A DNA stretch of 64,000 nucleotides from CAVSRC01 sp963782045 (GTDB lineage: Bacteria > Pseudomonadota > Alphaproteobacteria > Rhizobiales > Kaistiaceae): the NCBI GenBank assembly GCA_963782045.1, contig CAWAIR010000006.1, forward strand, positions 613,949 to 677,948, in the 5' to 3' direction. Every line of letters begins with the position of its first letter. The first letter of the stretch is position 1. The translations under genes and the position numbers were made by a program. This document shows positions 7,536-17,604 of the stretch, one piece after another. The notes under the pieces are model-generated. The model saw only the letters and a program-made list of their open reading frames with translations. It made no database searches and was not told where the DNA came from.

Positions 7536-8993
7536 ATGACTGAGCCCACCTTGATCGGCATCGACGTGGGGACGGGGGCCATCAAGGCCGTCCTCATGGA
7601 TCTCGACGGCCAGACGCTGTCGACCTTCGCGCGCCCCTATGCGACGGCGCGCCCGCGCACCGGCGAGGTCGAGCAGAACGCCGAGGACTGGATTGCCGGC
7701 GTCTTTGCCGCGCTGGAACACTTCGCCGCGACCAGCGATCCCGGCCGCGTCGTCGGCATCGGCCTCTGCTCCCAGGTCAACACGCATGTTTTCGTCGACG
7801 GCGAAGGGGAACCGCTGCTTGCGGCGATGGTGTGGCAGGACGTGCGCTGCGGCAGCGACGCCGCCGCGCTCGATGCCCGCGTCGCGCCGGAGCAGAAGAC
7901 CGCCTGGTTCGGCGGTCCCATGCCGATCGATGCCAGTCACGCGCTTGCCCGGATGGCGTATGTCGCGCGCCGCTATCCCGATCTCTATGAGGCGAGCCGC
8001 TACCAGCTTCTGCCCAAGGACTACTGCGCCCTCAAGCTGACGGGCGAGGTCGCCACCGATCCGATCTCGGCGGTGGGGCTGGTCGACGCCAAGCTCGACT
8101 ACGTCGAGGAGCTGATCGCCTTGGTGCCGGGCGCCCGCGAGCGGCTGGCGCCGCTTGTCGATTCCACCCATTGCGTCGGCGCCGTGCGCCCCGGCCTGGC
8201 CTTCGCCGGGGTGCCGGTCTTCGTCGGCACGATGGATGCCTGGGCCGGAATGTGCGGTCTCGGGGTCGTCGGCAACGGCGAGGCCATGTATCTCAGTGGC
8301 ACCAGCGACGTGCTCGGCGTCATCTCCGCCAGGCGCGTACCCACTCCCGGCGTCATCGTCTTCCCGACCTATGAGGGGATCACGCTGCACGTCGCGCCGA
8401 CGCAATGCGGCGGCTCGTCCTTGCTGTGGCTGGCGACGCTGCTCAACCGCACGCCCGAGCAACTCTCGGCCCTGGTCGCGGCGACCCCGCCGTCGGCGTC
8501 GGTGCCCGTGTTCCTGCCGCACCTTCAGGGCGAACGGGCGCCGGTCTGGGACGTGAAATCCCGCGCCGTCTTCGCGCGCATCGAGACCGCGACCGGGCCC
8601 GGCGAACTGGCGCGTGCGGTGTTCGAGGGGGCCGCCTTCTCGGCCCGACTTGCCTTCGAGGCAGCCGAACGCTCCGCGGGCATGACGGTCGGCCACCTCA
8701 ATATCGGCGGTGGCGGCGCGCGCTCGGATGCGTGGTGCCAGATTCGCGCCGATGTGTTCGGCAAGGCCATGCGCCGCATCAAGGTGCAGGAAGCGGGCGC
8801 GCTGGGTGCAGCCATGATCGCCGGCGTCGGATCGCGCTCGATGCCGTCGCTGAGCGCTGCGGCCAACCAGCTCGTCGCCTTCGATCGCACCTTCGAGCCG
8901 AATCCCGGCCTTGCCGACGCCTATGATGCGAAATTCGGCAAGTACCAGGAGCTCTATGCCGACCTGAAGCCCTTCAACGAGGGGTATGCCTGA
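7536..8993 (+). CDS. FGGY family carbohydrate kinase (xylulokinase-like)
   Basis: This 485-residue ATP-dependent sugar kinase has the N-terminal phosphate-binding strand-turn GIDVGTGAIKAVLMD and a substrate-site region EVEQNAEDW. It also has the second ATP-domain motif MYLSGTSDVLG and the C-terminal adenosine segment NIGGGGARSDAWCQIRADVFG. The length fits xylulokinase or related FGGY enzymes that phosphorylate pentuloses or similar polyols. It is divergent from the RbsABC-type importer, with 145 bases between the two starts. No isomerase is next to it, so the substrate may already be a ketose or polyol. The precise sugar is not decided by the sequence. Confidence 0.85.
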   Translation: MTEPTLIGIDVGTGAIKAVLMDLDGQTLSTFARPYATARPRTGEVEQNAEDWIAGVFAALEHFAATSDPGRVVGIGLCSQVNTHVFVDGEGEPLLAAMVWQDVRCGSDAAALDARVAPEQKTAWFGGPMPIDASHALARMAYVARRYPDLYEASRYQLLPKDYCALKLTGEVATDPISAVGLVDAKLDYVEELIALVPGARERLAPLVDSTHCVGAVRPGLAFAGVPVFVGTMDAWAGMCGLGVVGNGEAMYLSGTSDVLGVISARRVPTPGVIVFPTYEGITLHVAPTQCGGSSLLWLATLLNRTPEQLSALVAATPPSASVPVFLPHLQGERAPVWDVKSRAVFARIETATGPGELARAVFEGAAFSARLAFEAAERSAGMTVGHLNIGGGGARSDAWCQIRADVFGKAMRRIKVQEAGALGAAMIAGVGSRSMPSLSAAANQLVAFDRTFEPNPGLADAYDAKFGKYQELYADLKPFNEGYA

Positions 8994-9033
8994 GCCCGTC
9001 TGGCTGGCCACCCATTTGCATTGGTACAGGGCC

Positions 9034-9043
9034 TTGTATACAA
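9034..9043. promoter_or_regulatory. Candidate GntR operator upstream of atzF
   Basis: TTGTATACAA is a perfect 10-base palindrome placed 22 bases before the atzF start codon. The form matches typical FCD-GntR operators. A one-base variant (TTGTATGCAA) lies at 20189-20198 beside the GntR gene and upstream of the BMP-type importer operon. Confidence 0.5.
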
Positions 9044-9065
9044 CAGGCCGGAACGGCGGGGGATA

Positions 9066-10858
9066 ATGACCGGAATCGATATCGACATTGGCCGGCTGCA
9101 TAACTCTTACGCAGCTGGAACGGCGCCTGCGGACGTCATTGCCGAGGTCTATCGGCGCATCGAAGCGGCGATGGATCCGGGCATCTTCATCACGCTCATC
9201 GATGAGGCAAAGGTGCAGGCCGCCGCCGCCAGGCTGGCGCCTTTCGACCCGGTCGCCAGGCCGCTCTGGGGCGTGCCTTTCGCGGTCAAGGACAACATCG
9301 ACGTCGCCGGCATGCCGACCACCGCCGCCTGCCCGAATTGCCTATGTCGCCCGGGAGCAGCGCCCCGGTGGTGCAGCGCCTCGTCGCGGCCGGCGCGCTC
9401 CTCATCGGCAAGACCAACCTCGACCAGTTCGCCACCGGCCTCGTCGGCGTGCGCACGCCCTATCCGGTGCCGCGCAACGCCTGCGACCCGGCGCTGGTGC
9501 CGGGCGGCTCGTCGTCCGGCTCGGCCGTGGCGGTGGCGCTCGGGCTGGTCAGCTTCGCGCTCGGCACGGACACCGCCGGTTCGGGCCGCGTGCCGGCCGC
9601 ACTCAACAACATCGTCGGCCTCAAGCCGACGCGCGGGCGCGTTGTCGATTCGCGGCGTCGTGCCGGCCTGCCGGACGCTCGACTGCGTCTCCATCTTCGC
9701 CGTGACCGCCGACGATGCCTGGCGCGTCATGGACGTGGCGGCCGCGCCCGATCCGGCCGATCCCTGGTCGCGCGCGTTTTCCTCGGATGCGCCGGTGATG
9801 CCGCCGGTGGTGCGCTTCGCCGTTCCCGACGACGCCAGCCTGATCCTCGGCAGCCCGGAGGCCGAAGATGCCTACGAGGCGGCGCTGGCGCTCCTGCCGG
9901 GCCGCGCCGGTCGAAATCGACCTCGCGTCCCTTTTTCGCCGCCGCCGCTCTCCTCTACGAGGGCGCCTGGGTGGCCGAGCGCTACGCCGCCATCCGCGAC
10001 TTCATCGAGGCGAAACCGGAGGCGCTCCATCCGGTGACGCGCATGATCATCGAGGGCGCGCAGGCGGCTTTCCGCGGCCGACGCCTTCGACGGCATCTAC
10101 CGCCTTGCCGAACTCACCAATGTCACCCGCGCCGTATGGGAGCGACATCGACGTGCTGGTGGTGCCGTCGATCCCCGACATCTGCACGCTCGACGACGTC
10201 GCCGCAGGATCCGATCGGCGCCAATTCGCGCCTCGGCACCTACACCAATTTCGTCAACCTGCTCGACCTTGCGGCCATCGCCGTCCCCGGGCCGTACCGG
10301 CCGGACGGCCGCCCCGCCGGCATCACGCTGATCGCCGCGGCGGGCCGCGACGCGCTGCTGGCGGCGGTCGCCGAGGACCTGCACGGCAGGGCCGGCGTGC
10401 GCATCGGCGCGATGGCCGCGCCATTGCCCGCCCCGCCGGTGCGCGCCGCCAGGCCGCCGCCGGGTACGATCGGACTTGCCGTCGTCGGTGCCCATCTCTC
10501 CGGCATGGCGCTCAACCACGAGCTCACCGAACGCGGCGCCACCTTCGTCAGGGCGATCGAGACCGCGCCCACCTATCGCCTCTATGCGCTCACCGGCAGC
10601 CCACCCAGGCGGCCGGGGCTGGTGCGCGTCGGCAAAGGTGGTGCCGCGATCGCGGTCGAGATCTGGGCGCTCTCGCCGGAGGCCTTCGGCGATTTCGTCG
10701 GCGCGGTTCCCGCGCCGCTCGGCATTGGCACGCTCGATCTCGCCGACGGCACCAGCGTCAAAGGCTTCCTGTGCGAGGCCGCCGGCACCGACGGTGCCGA
10801 GGACATCACCCGGTTCGGCGGCTGGCGCGCCTACATGGCCGCGCTCGCGGACGCCTGA
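9066..10858 (+). pseudogene. atzF: Allophanate hydrolase (AtzF type), reading frame broken about eight times
   Basis: Allophanate hydrolase splits allophanate into ammonia and carbon dioxide, the last step of biuret or cyanurate breakdown. When the frames are joined, the protein is about 597 residues with an amidase domain and a C-terminal allophanate domain. The amidase residues are present: Lys in FAVKDNIDVAG, the glycine-serine loop GGSSSGSAVAVALG, and the nucleophile region TDTAGSGRVPAALNN. The C-terminal domain ends GWRAYMAALADA. The frame changes near 9336, 9358, 9642, 9902, 9932, 10076, 10137 and 10210, every time in the same direction (net +1). Protein conservation across the breaks is high, so sequence errors are possible. 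It converges on atzH with a 6-base gap. Confidence 0.85.
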
Positions 10859-10864
10859 GGCGCC

Positions 10865-11269
10865 TTAGCCGGGATCCTCGATGATGCTGACATGGGCGGC
10901 GGCGACCCGCCAGCCGTCTGCGGTGCGCACCCATGTCTGCATCTGGCGGCCGACCTTGGCGGGCGCGCTGTCGCGCCGGAAGAGAGTCGCAGCGACGGCG
11001 AAGTCGCGGCCGTAGGTGGTCACCACCGTCTTTTCCAGCCGGCGCTTGAGGCCGGCCGGCGAGCGTGCAGCGCGGAAGGAGGCGATGGCGTCATAGCCGT
11101 AGAGGTTCTCGCCGACGCCATAGCGGAGCGTCGTCGGCGCCTTGAGGAACAGCCGGTCGAGCGCGGCGACGTCGTTGTCGACCAGCGCCCGTTCGTATTC
11201 GGCGAACACGGCCTCCACCTCCGCCTTCACCGCCGGGATGTCGATCTGTACTGCTACCGCTCCAGCCAC
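10865..11269 (-). CDS. atzH: AtzH/HpxZ-like protein (DUF3225, NTF2 fold)
   Basis: This small protein of about 134 residues is of the DUF3225 family, found with AtzE/AtzF-type amidases and in oxalurate catabolism (HpxZ). AtzH is reported to act on 1,3-dicarboxyurea, forming allophanate. Family features are the helix AEYERALVDNDVAALDRLF, then TLRYGVGENLYGYDAIASFR, and a C-terminal WRVAAAHVSIIEDPG strand. I place the start at GTG 11269, overlapping the end of the upstream cyclo-ligase-like gene by 16 bases; an ATG at 11329 would add 20 residues that do not look like the family. It is the last gene of the ten-gene operon. Confidence 0.8.
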   Translation of the reverse strand: MAGAVAVQIDIPAVKAEVEAVFAEYERALVDNDVAALDRLFLKAPTTLRYGVGENLYGYDAIASFRAARSPAGLKRRLEKTVVTTYGRDFAVAATLFRRDSAPAKVGRQMQTWVRTADGWRVAAAHVSIIEDPG

Positions 11270-12021
11270 GCCCGCAGCTCCTTCAGGAAGGGAATATTCT
11301 CGTACTGGTCGGGCTGGACGCGCTCCCAATCGACCCCGGCGGGCTGCGCGAAAGCAGTCGCCGTGTTGATCAGCTCCTTCTCGGTGGCGACATAGTTCAG
11401 CGCCGAATCGTGGCCCATCATCGGCAGCCCGTCGTCCTCGACCACCTGGCTCGAGTGCACGGTGGTGGCGATTACTGTCGAGACGCGCAGCTTGCCGAGT
11501 TCGCGGAAGATGCCGAGCTCAAGGTCGGCGAAGCCGCCGCCTTTGCCCGTGCGGCCGCCGGCGCGGGTGACCGCGACGCAGCCGACCACGACGAAGTCGA
11601 GCATCTCCATGTCCTCGAACGCCACCGGCTCGCCATGCGCGAGGAAGCCGCCGCTGGGTGCGGCCGTCTCGAACTCGACGGCCTTGGCGCGGAGTTTCTC
11701 CGGGTCGAGCCGCACGAAGGGAAAGCCGCGCGTCAGTTCCGGCACCGGCGCGTAGACCACCTTGCCCTCGTGCAGCGCGCGCAGCCGCACCGGGATCTGC
11801 GGCGGATCGGGATTGCATTTCACCACCCGCGCCGCTTTCCATTCCGCGGTCTGCGCCAGGTGCCAGGCGGCCAAATCGGCGCCGGCGAAATTCGGGATGC
11901 GGCTCCATACCGGGCCGACATTGACGGCGGTGGTCTCGAGGTTGTCCCAGATGGCGCTGCGCAACGCATCCTTGTCGCCGTTGCGCCCGGCCCAGCGCGC
12001 CTTGTCGCCATCGTCACTCAT
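11254..12021 (-). CDS. 5-formyltetrahydrofolate cyclo-ligase-like protein (COG0212 paralog)
   Basis: This 255-residue protein is of the MTHFS-like fold. The late motif reads GRTGKGGGFADLEL, which corresponds to the nucleotide-site loop of cyclo-ligases. It has FAD in place of the YYD of genuine enzymes and resembles the cyclo-ligase-like paralogs of unknown function. Upstream is VVKCNPDPPQIPVR, where a basic residue near the N-terminus would contact phosphate. It lies between atzE and atzH, 15 bases from atzE, so its job is probably in the ureide pathway rather than in folate repair. The reaction is unknown. Start ATG 12021 (MSDDGDKARW) gives the usual N-terminal helix. Confidence 0.75.
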   Translation of the reverse strand: MSDDGDKARWAGRNGDKDALRSAIWDNLETTAVNVGPVWSRIPNFAGADLAAWHLAQTAEWKAARVVKCNPDPPQIPVRLRALHEGKVVYAPVPELTRGFPFVRLDPEKLRAKAVEFETAAPSGGFLAHGEPVAFEDMEMLDFVVVGCVAVTRAGGRTGKGGGFADLELGIFRELGKLRVSTVIATTVHSSQVVEDDGLPMMGHDSALNYVATEKELINTATAFAQPAGVDWERVQPDQYENIPFLKELRAWLER

Positions 12022-12036
12022 CGCAAGAAGTTCCGC

Positions 12037-13443
12037 TCATGCCATCGGTCCCTTGGCAACCGGCACCTCAGCCGCCCCGGCCCGCTCCAGATGATGCGCC
12101 ACGCGGAGCGCCAGGTCCTCGCGCCAGGCGGGCGCGATCACCTGGACGCCGATCGGCAGCGTGGCGCCGGGAAGCCACACCGGCACCGCCACCACCGGCA
12201 GGCCGATGAAGCTCACCGGCTGCGTGAAGATGCCGATGTTCGGTCGCGCCGGCATGGTGACGCCGTCGAGGGTCACCGTCTTGGTGCCGGATTCCAGCGC
12301 ATGGAAAGGCGTCGCCGGGGCGAGGATGATGTCGACGTCGGCGAACACGGCGCGCATCGCCGCGCGGAACCAAGCGCGGAAGCGCTGCGCCTGGATGACC
12401 CAGGGCGCCGGCACCATGGTGCCGGAGATCAGGCGGTCGCGCACATCCGGGTCGTAGTCGGCGGCGCGTGTCCGCAGGCGCTCGAGATGCAGCGCGGCGG
12501 ATTCCGCCGTCGTGATGAGATAGGCGGCACCGCGCGCCCGCGCCGCTTGCGGAATGTCCACCATCCGCGTCGTGCCGAGCGCCGTGGCGATCGCGTCGAC
12601 GGCGGCGAAGGCTTCCGGCTCGCCGCGCTCGCGGAAATAGCCGCCGGCAACGGCGATGCGGAGGCCGGCGATGCCCTTGTCGAGTTCGGCTGTGGTGTCG
12701 AGATAGGCGCGCCTGACCTGTGCCGGATCGTCCGGGTCGTCCGCCTGGAGGGCATCGAAGAGAAGCGCGAGGTCGCGCGCCGAGCGCGCGATCGGCCCGA
12801 GATGGTCGAGCGACGCGCAGAAGGGGAAGCTGCCCCCGCGCGACAGCCGGCCGAAGGTCGGCTTCAGCCCGAACAGGCCGCAGAAGGAGGAGGGCACCCG
12901 GATCGAGCCGTTGGTGTCGGAGCCGAGGGAGGCGGCGACCATGCCGGCTGCCACCGCCGTGCCCGAGCCGCCCGACGAGCCGCCCGACATGCGGGTGCGG
13001 TCGTGCGGATTGAGCGAGGCGCCGTCATGGGCGTTCTCGCCGGTGAAATCATAGGCGTATTCGCCCATGTTGAGGCCGCCGAGGAGAACCGCGCCGGCGG
13101 CCCGCATGCGGTCGATCAGGAAGGCGTCGGCCTTGGCCGGCGGGTTGTCGCGGTTGATCTTCGATCCGGCGCGGGTGGTGACGCCGGCGATGTCAAAGAG
13201 GTTCTTCACGGCATAGGGCACGCCGGCGAGCGGCAGCGTCGTGCCGGCGGCGATGGCCGCGTCGACGGCATCGGCTTCGGCAAGGGCGCGGCCGAAGGTC
13301 CGGTCGGTGAAGGCGCCGAGCTTGTCGTCGGTTGCCTCGATCTGGGCGATGGCGGATGCGGTGACGGCGCGCGCGGTCGTGGCGTGGCCATTCACCGCCG
13401 CGGCGATCTCGTGCGCGGGCTTCAGGTGGATGTCCGTGGTCAT
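12037..13443 (-). CDS. atzE: AtzE-type amidohydrolase (1-carboxybiuret hydrolase, amidase signature)
   Basis: This 468-residue amidase-signature enzyme most closely matches AtzE, which deaminates 1-carboxybiuret. The catalytic triad is visible: Lys in PYAVKNLFD, a cis-Ser in the loop SGGSSGGSGTAVAAG, and the nucleophile Ser in SDTNGSIRVPSSFCG. The Asn-Gly-Ser-Ile variant is typical of AtzE and GatA-like relatives. ATG 13443 (MTTDIHLKPAHEI) gives the family N-terminus. AtzE works with the small subunit AtzG, whose gene lies just upstream here but contains a frame break. The next gene downstream is the cyclo-ligase-like one. Confidence 0.85.
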   Translation of the reverse strand: MTTDIHLKPAHEIAAAVNGHATTARAVTASAIAQIEATDDKLGAFTDRTFGRALAEADAVDAAIAAGTTLPLAGVPYAVKNLFDIAGVTTRAGSKINRDNPPAKADAFLIDRMRAAGAVLLGGLNMGEYAYDFTGENAHDGASLNPHDRTRMSGGSSGGSGTAVAAGMVAASLGSDTNGSIRVPSSFCGLFGLKPTFGRLSRGGSFPFCASLDHLGPIARSARDLALLFDALQADDPDDPAQVRRAYLDTTAELDKGIAGLRIAVAGGYFRERGEPEAFAAVDAIATALGTTRMVDIPQAARARGAAYLITTAESAALHLERLRTRAADYDPDVRDRLISGTMVPAPWVIQAQRFRAWFRAAMRAVFADVDIILAPATPFHALESGTKTVTLDGVTMPARPNIGIFTQPVSFIGLPVVAVPVWLPGATLPIGVQVIAPAWREDLALRVAHHLERAGAAEVPVAKGPMA

Positions 13444-13519
13444 GCCGGCGGAACTACCGATCGGTACGGTCCCATCTCCCCCGGGGGAGGTGACGGACGC
13501 CGCTGACGTTGCACCACGC

Positions 13520-13706
13520 TCATGCCTCGAAGACCGGCGCGGGCTCGACATGGTCGTCGAGCGGGAAGGACAGAACCAGCTCGGCGATGGCCGCGGTCGT
13601 CTCCATGTTGGCGACGACGGTCGGCATCCAGGCCGAAGTCGATGACGATCGCCATCACCTCGGCCATATGGCGGACGTGCGCTTCGGCATCGAGAGGCGC
13701 GCTCAT
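13520..13706 (-). pseudogene. atzG: AtzG-like small subunit (DUF4089), one-base frameshift
   Basis: AtzG is a GatC-like chaperone subunit of AtzE. The frame from ATG 13706 gives MSAPLDAEAHVRHMAEVMAI and on to DFGLDA. After a shift near 13625 it continues PTVVANMETTAAIAELVLS and ends HVEPAPVFEA. The 187-base span is one base longer than a multiple of three. Joined, it would be about 61 residues, the family length. Its start overlaps the end of biuH by four bases. Because both halves are well conserved, the extra base could be a sequencing error; if real, AtzE would lack its partner. Confidence 0.75.
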
Positions 13707-14382
13707 GCCGCCGCCTCCGCCGCGACCGCGGCTTCCAGCGTGGACAAAGGCGCCGTCCAGCCGACGATGCCGCCCTGGGCGCGGATCATGGCGATCGTCG
13801 CCGCCTTGAACTCGGCGAAGTAGCTCTCGGTGGCGTCCTCGACCAGCAGGCAGGTGTAGCCGCGGTCGTTGGCCTCGCGCATGGTCGTCTGCACGCACAC
13901 TTCGGTGGTGACGCCGGCGAAGAGAAGGTGGGTGATGCCGCGCTGCTTCAGTTCCTCGGCGAGCGGCGTGGCGTAGAACGAGCCCTTGCCCGGCTTGTCG
14001 ATGAGGATCTCGCCGGCGACCGGCTTAAGTTCCGGCACGATGTCGTGGCCGTCCTCGCCGTGGACGAGGATGCGGCCCATCGGGCCGTGATCGCCGATGC
14101 GAAGCGTCGGGTTGCCGCGCTCGCGCTTGGCCTTGGGGCAGTCGGAGAGGTCCGGCTTGTGGCCCTCGCGGGTGTGGACCACAAGCCAGCCCTCGCGGCG
14201 GAACAGCTCGATCAGCCGTTTCACCGTCGGAATGATCGCCTGCAGGCGGGTGACGTCGTTGCCGAGCGTCTCGCCGAAGCCGCCGGGCTCGATGAAGTCG
14301 CGCTGCATGTCGATGACGACGAGCGCCACCTTGTCCGGCGGAAAGTCGTAGGCGAACGGCTCTGCGGCAACGGTGATCATCA

Positions 14383-14383
<1 letters not shown>
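13703..14383 (-). CDS. biuH: Isochorismatase-fold cysteine hydrolase, biuret amidohydrolase-like (BiuH)
   Basis: This 226-residue enzyme is predicted to hydrolyse biuret to allophanate and ammonia. The triad is clear: Asp in VVIDMQRDFIEPGGFG, Lys in IDKPGKGSFYAT, and the nucleophile Cys in GVTTEVCVQTTMREAND. The segments VVHTREGHKPDLSDCP and GRILVHGEDGHDIVPEL are characteristic of the biuret/ureidoacrylate hydrolase group. It is coupled by overlaps to atzG downstream and to the ABC ATPase upstream (TGATG). With atzE and atzF nearby, biuret is a plausible substrate, although related ureides cannot be excluded. A second, divergent copy is two genes upstream. Confidence 0.8.
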
Positions 14384-15938
<1,555 letters not shown>

Positions 15939-15942
<4 letters not shown>

Positions 15943-16670
15943 GGCAGGGCCTCGATGAAGGTGGCGGACTCGGCGACGGCGCCGAAGACGCCGCCCTGCA
16001 TCTTGATCATCTTCAGCGCCGCCAGATGGTTGCCGACGTCGGTGGCGGCGCAGCAATCGGAAAGCAGCAGGCACTCGTAGCCGAGGTCGTTGGCGTCGCG
16101 CATGGTGGTGTGGACGCAGACGTCGGTGGTGACGCCGGTGAGTACGATGTTGCGGATGCCGGTGTTCTTGAGGACCAGTTCGAGGTCGGTCGCCACGAAC
16201 GAGCCCTTGCCGGGCTTGTCGATGATCACCTCGCCGGGCTCCGGCTGAAGCTCGGGGATGATCTCCCAGCCCGGCTCGCCGCGCACCAGGATGCGGCCAC
16301 AGGGGCCCTGGTCGCCGATGCCGGCGCCGATCCGCTGCGAGCGCCAGCGCTTGTTGGCGGGCAGATCGGAGAGATCGGGCTTGTGGCCCTCGCGGGTGTG
16401 GATGATCGGATAGCCCTTGGCGCGCATGGCGGCGAGCACGCGCTGGATGGGCGCGATCGGCGCGCGGGTGAGCGAGATGTCGTAGCCCATCGAATCGACG
16501 TAGCCGCCGGGCGCGCAGAAATCGACCTGCATGTCGATGACGATCAGCGCCGTGTTCCTGGCCGTCCAGTTGCCGTCGAAGGGCCAGGGGTAGGGGGCGG
16601 CGGCGACCGTGCGTCCGCCCGGCACCATCGCGGCGGCGATGCGTTCGTCCATGCTCCCGGTCACAGCCAT
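15939..16670 (-). CDS. Second isochorismatase-fold cysteine hydrolase (biuret/ureidoacrylate hydrolase-like)
   Basis: This 243-residue paralog of the 13.7 kb enzyme has the triad Asp (LIVIDMQVDFCAPGGYVDS), Lys (IDKPGKGSFVAT) and Cys (GVTTDVCVHTTMRDAND). It carries a longer N-terminus and shares HTREGHKPDLSDLP and GRILVRGEPGWEIIPEL with its partner. The segment before the triad (YPWPFDGN) recalls the RutB/ureidoacrylate group. Two such enzymes in one operon suggest two related substrates or two consecutive hydrolyses. The gene ends in a four-base overlap with the ATPase gene and starts 10 bases after the permease gene. Confidence 0.8.
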
Positions 16671-16680
16671 CGCAGCGGCC

Positions 16681-17604
16681 TCACTTGGTGATCGACAACT
16701 CGGCCGGCGCGCCGCGGAGCGCGCGCTTGGGCGAGGTCGAGACGATCATGATGATGAGGGTGAGCACGTAGGGCGCGGCGTTGAAGAAGTAGTAGCCCGA
16801 GGTGACGCCGACCGATTGCAGCGCCGGACCGAGCGCGCCGGCGGCACCGAAGAGCAGGGCGGCGGCGAAGCAGGCGAGCGGATTCCAGCGGGCGAAGATG
16901 ACCAGCGCAACCGCCATCAGGCCCTGGCCGGAGGAAAGCCCCTCACTCCAGGCGCCGGGATAATAGAGCGACAGGAAGGCGCCGCCGACGCCGGCGGAAA
17001 AGCCGCCGATGGTGGTGGCGACGAAGCGCACCCAATCGACCGAGTAGCCCATGGCGAGCGCGGCCGGCGCCGAATCGCCGGTCATGCGCACGATGAGGCC
17101 GAAGCGGGTGTTCCTGAACGCCCACCACAGCAGCACGGCGAGAAAGATGCCGACGAAGAAGAGCGGGTTCACCTGGAGTGCCGACCGCACGGCGGGATTG
17201 TCCGACCATGTGCCGAGCGGCAGCGAGGGCAGGTGCGGCGCCTTCGGCTGGATGAAGGGCTTGCCGAGGAAGAAGGCGAGGCCGGTGCCGAACAGCATCA
17301 TGGCGATGCCGATGGCGATGTCATTCACCTTGGGCAGCTTGCAGATATAGCCGTGGATGGCGCCGAAGAGCGAGCCGGCGAGGCCGGCGGCGAGGACGCC
17401 GAGCCAGGGCGAACCGGAGAGATAGGAGATGGCGTAGCCGGTCATGGCGCCGAAGACGAGGGTGCCTTCGAGGCCGAGATTGATGCGGCCGGATTTCTCC
17501 GTCAGGCACTCGCCGAGGCTGACGAAGAGGAACGGCGTCGAGACGCGGATGGCGCCCGCGAACATGGCGAGCAGAACGATGCCGAGGCCGGAATCGCCGG
17601 TCAT
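16681..17604 (-). CDS. ABC transporter permease (BMP type, YufQ-like)
   Basis: This 307-residue inner-membrane permease has about eight hydrophobic segments. The family signature near the N-terminus is visible (LGECLTEKSGRINLGLEGTL). A coupling segment follows (FGLIVRMTGDSAPAALAMGYSV) and then GVGGAFLSLYYPGAW. It pairs with the larger permease upstream, overlapping it by four bases. In characterised relatives this pair imports nucleosides or similar polar ring compounds; the neighbouring hydrolases point to a ureide. Confidence 0.88.
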   Translation of the reverse strand: MTGDSGLGIVLLAMFAGAIRVSTPFLFVSLGECLTEKSGRINLGLEGTLVFGAMTGYAISYLSGSPWLGVLAAGLAGSLFGAIHGYICKLPKVNDIAIGIAMMLFGTGLAFFLGKPFIQPKAPHLPSLPLGTWSDNPAVRSALQVNPLFFVGIFLAVLLWWAFRNTRFGLIVRMTGDSAPAALAMGYSVDWVRFVATTIGGFSAGVGGAFLSLYYPGAWSEGLSSGQGLMAVALVIFARWNPLACFAAALLFGAAGALGPALQSVGVTSGYYFFNAAPYVLTLIIMIVSTSPKRALRGAPAELSITK

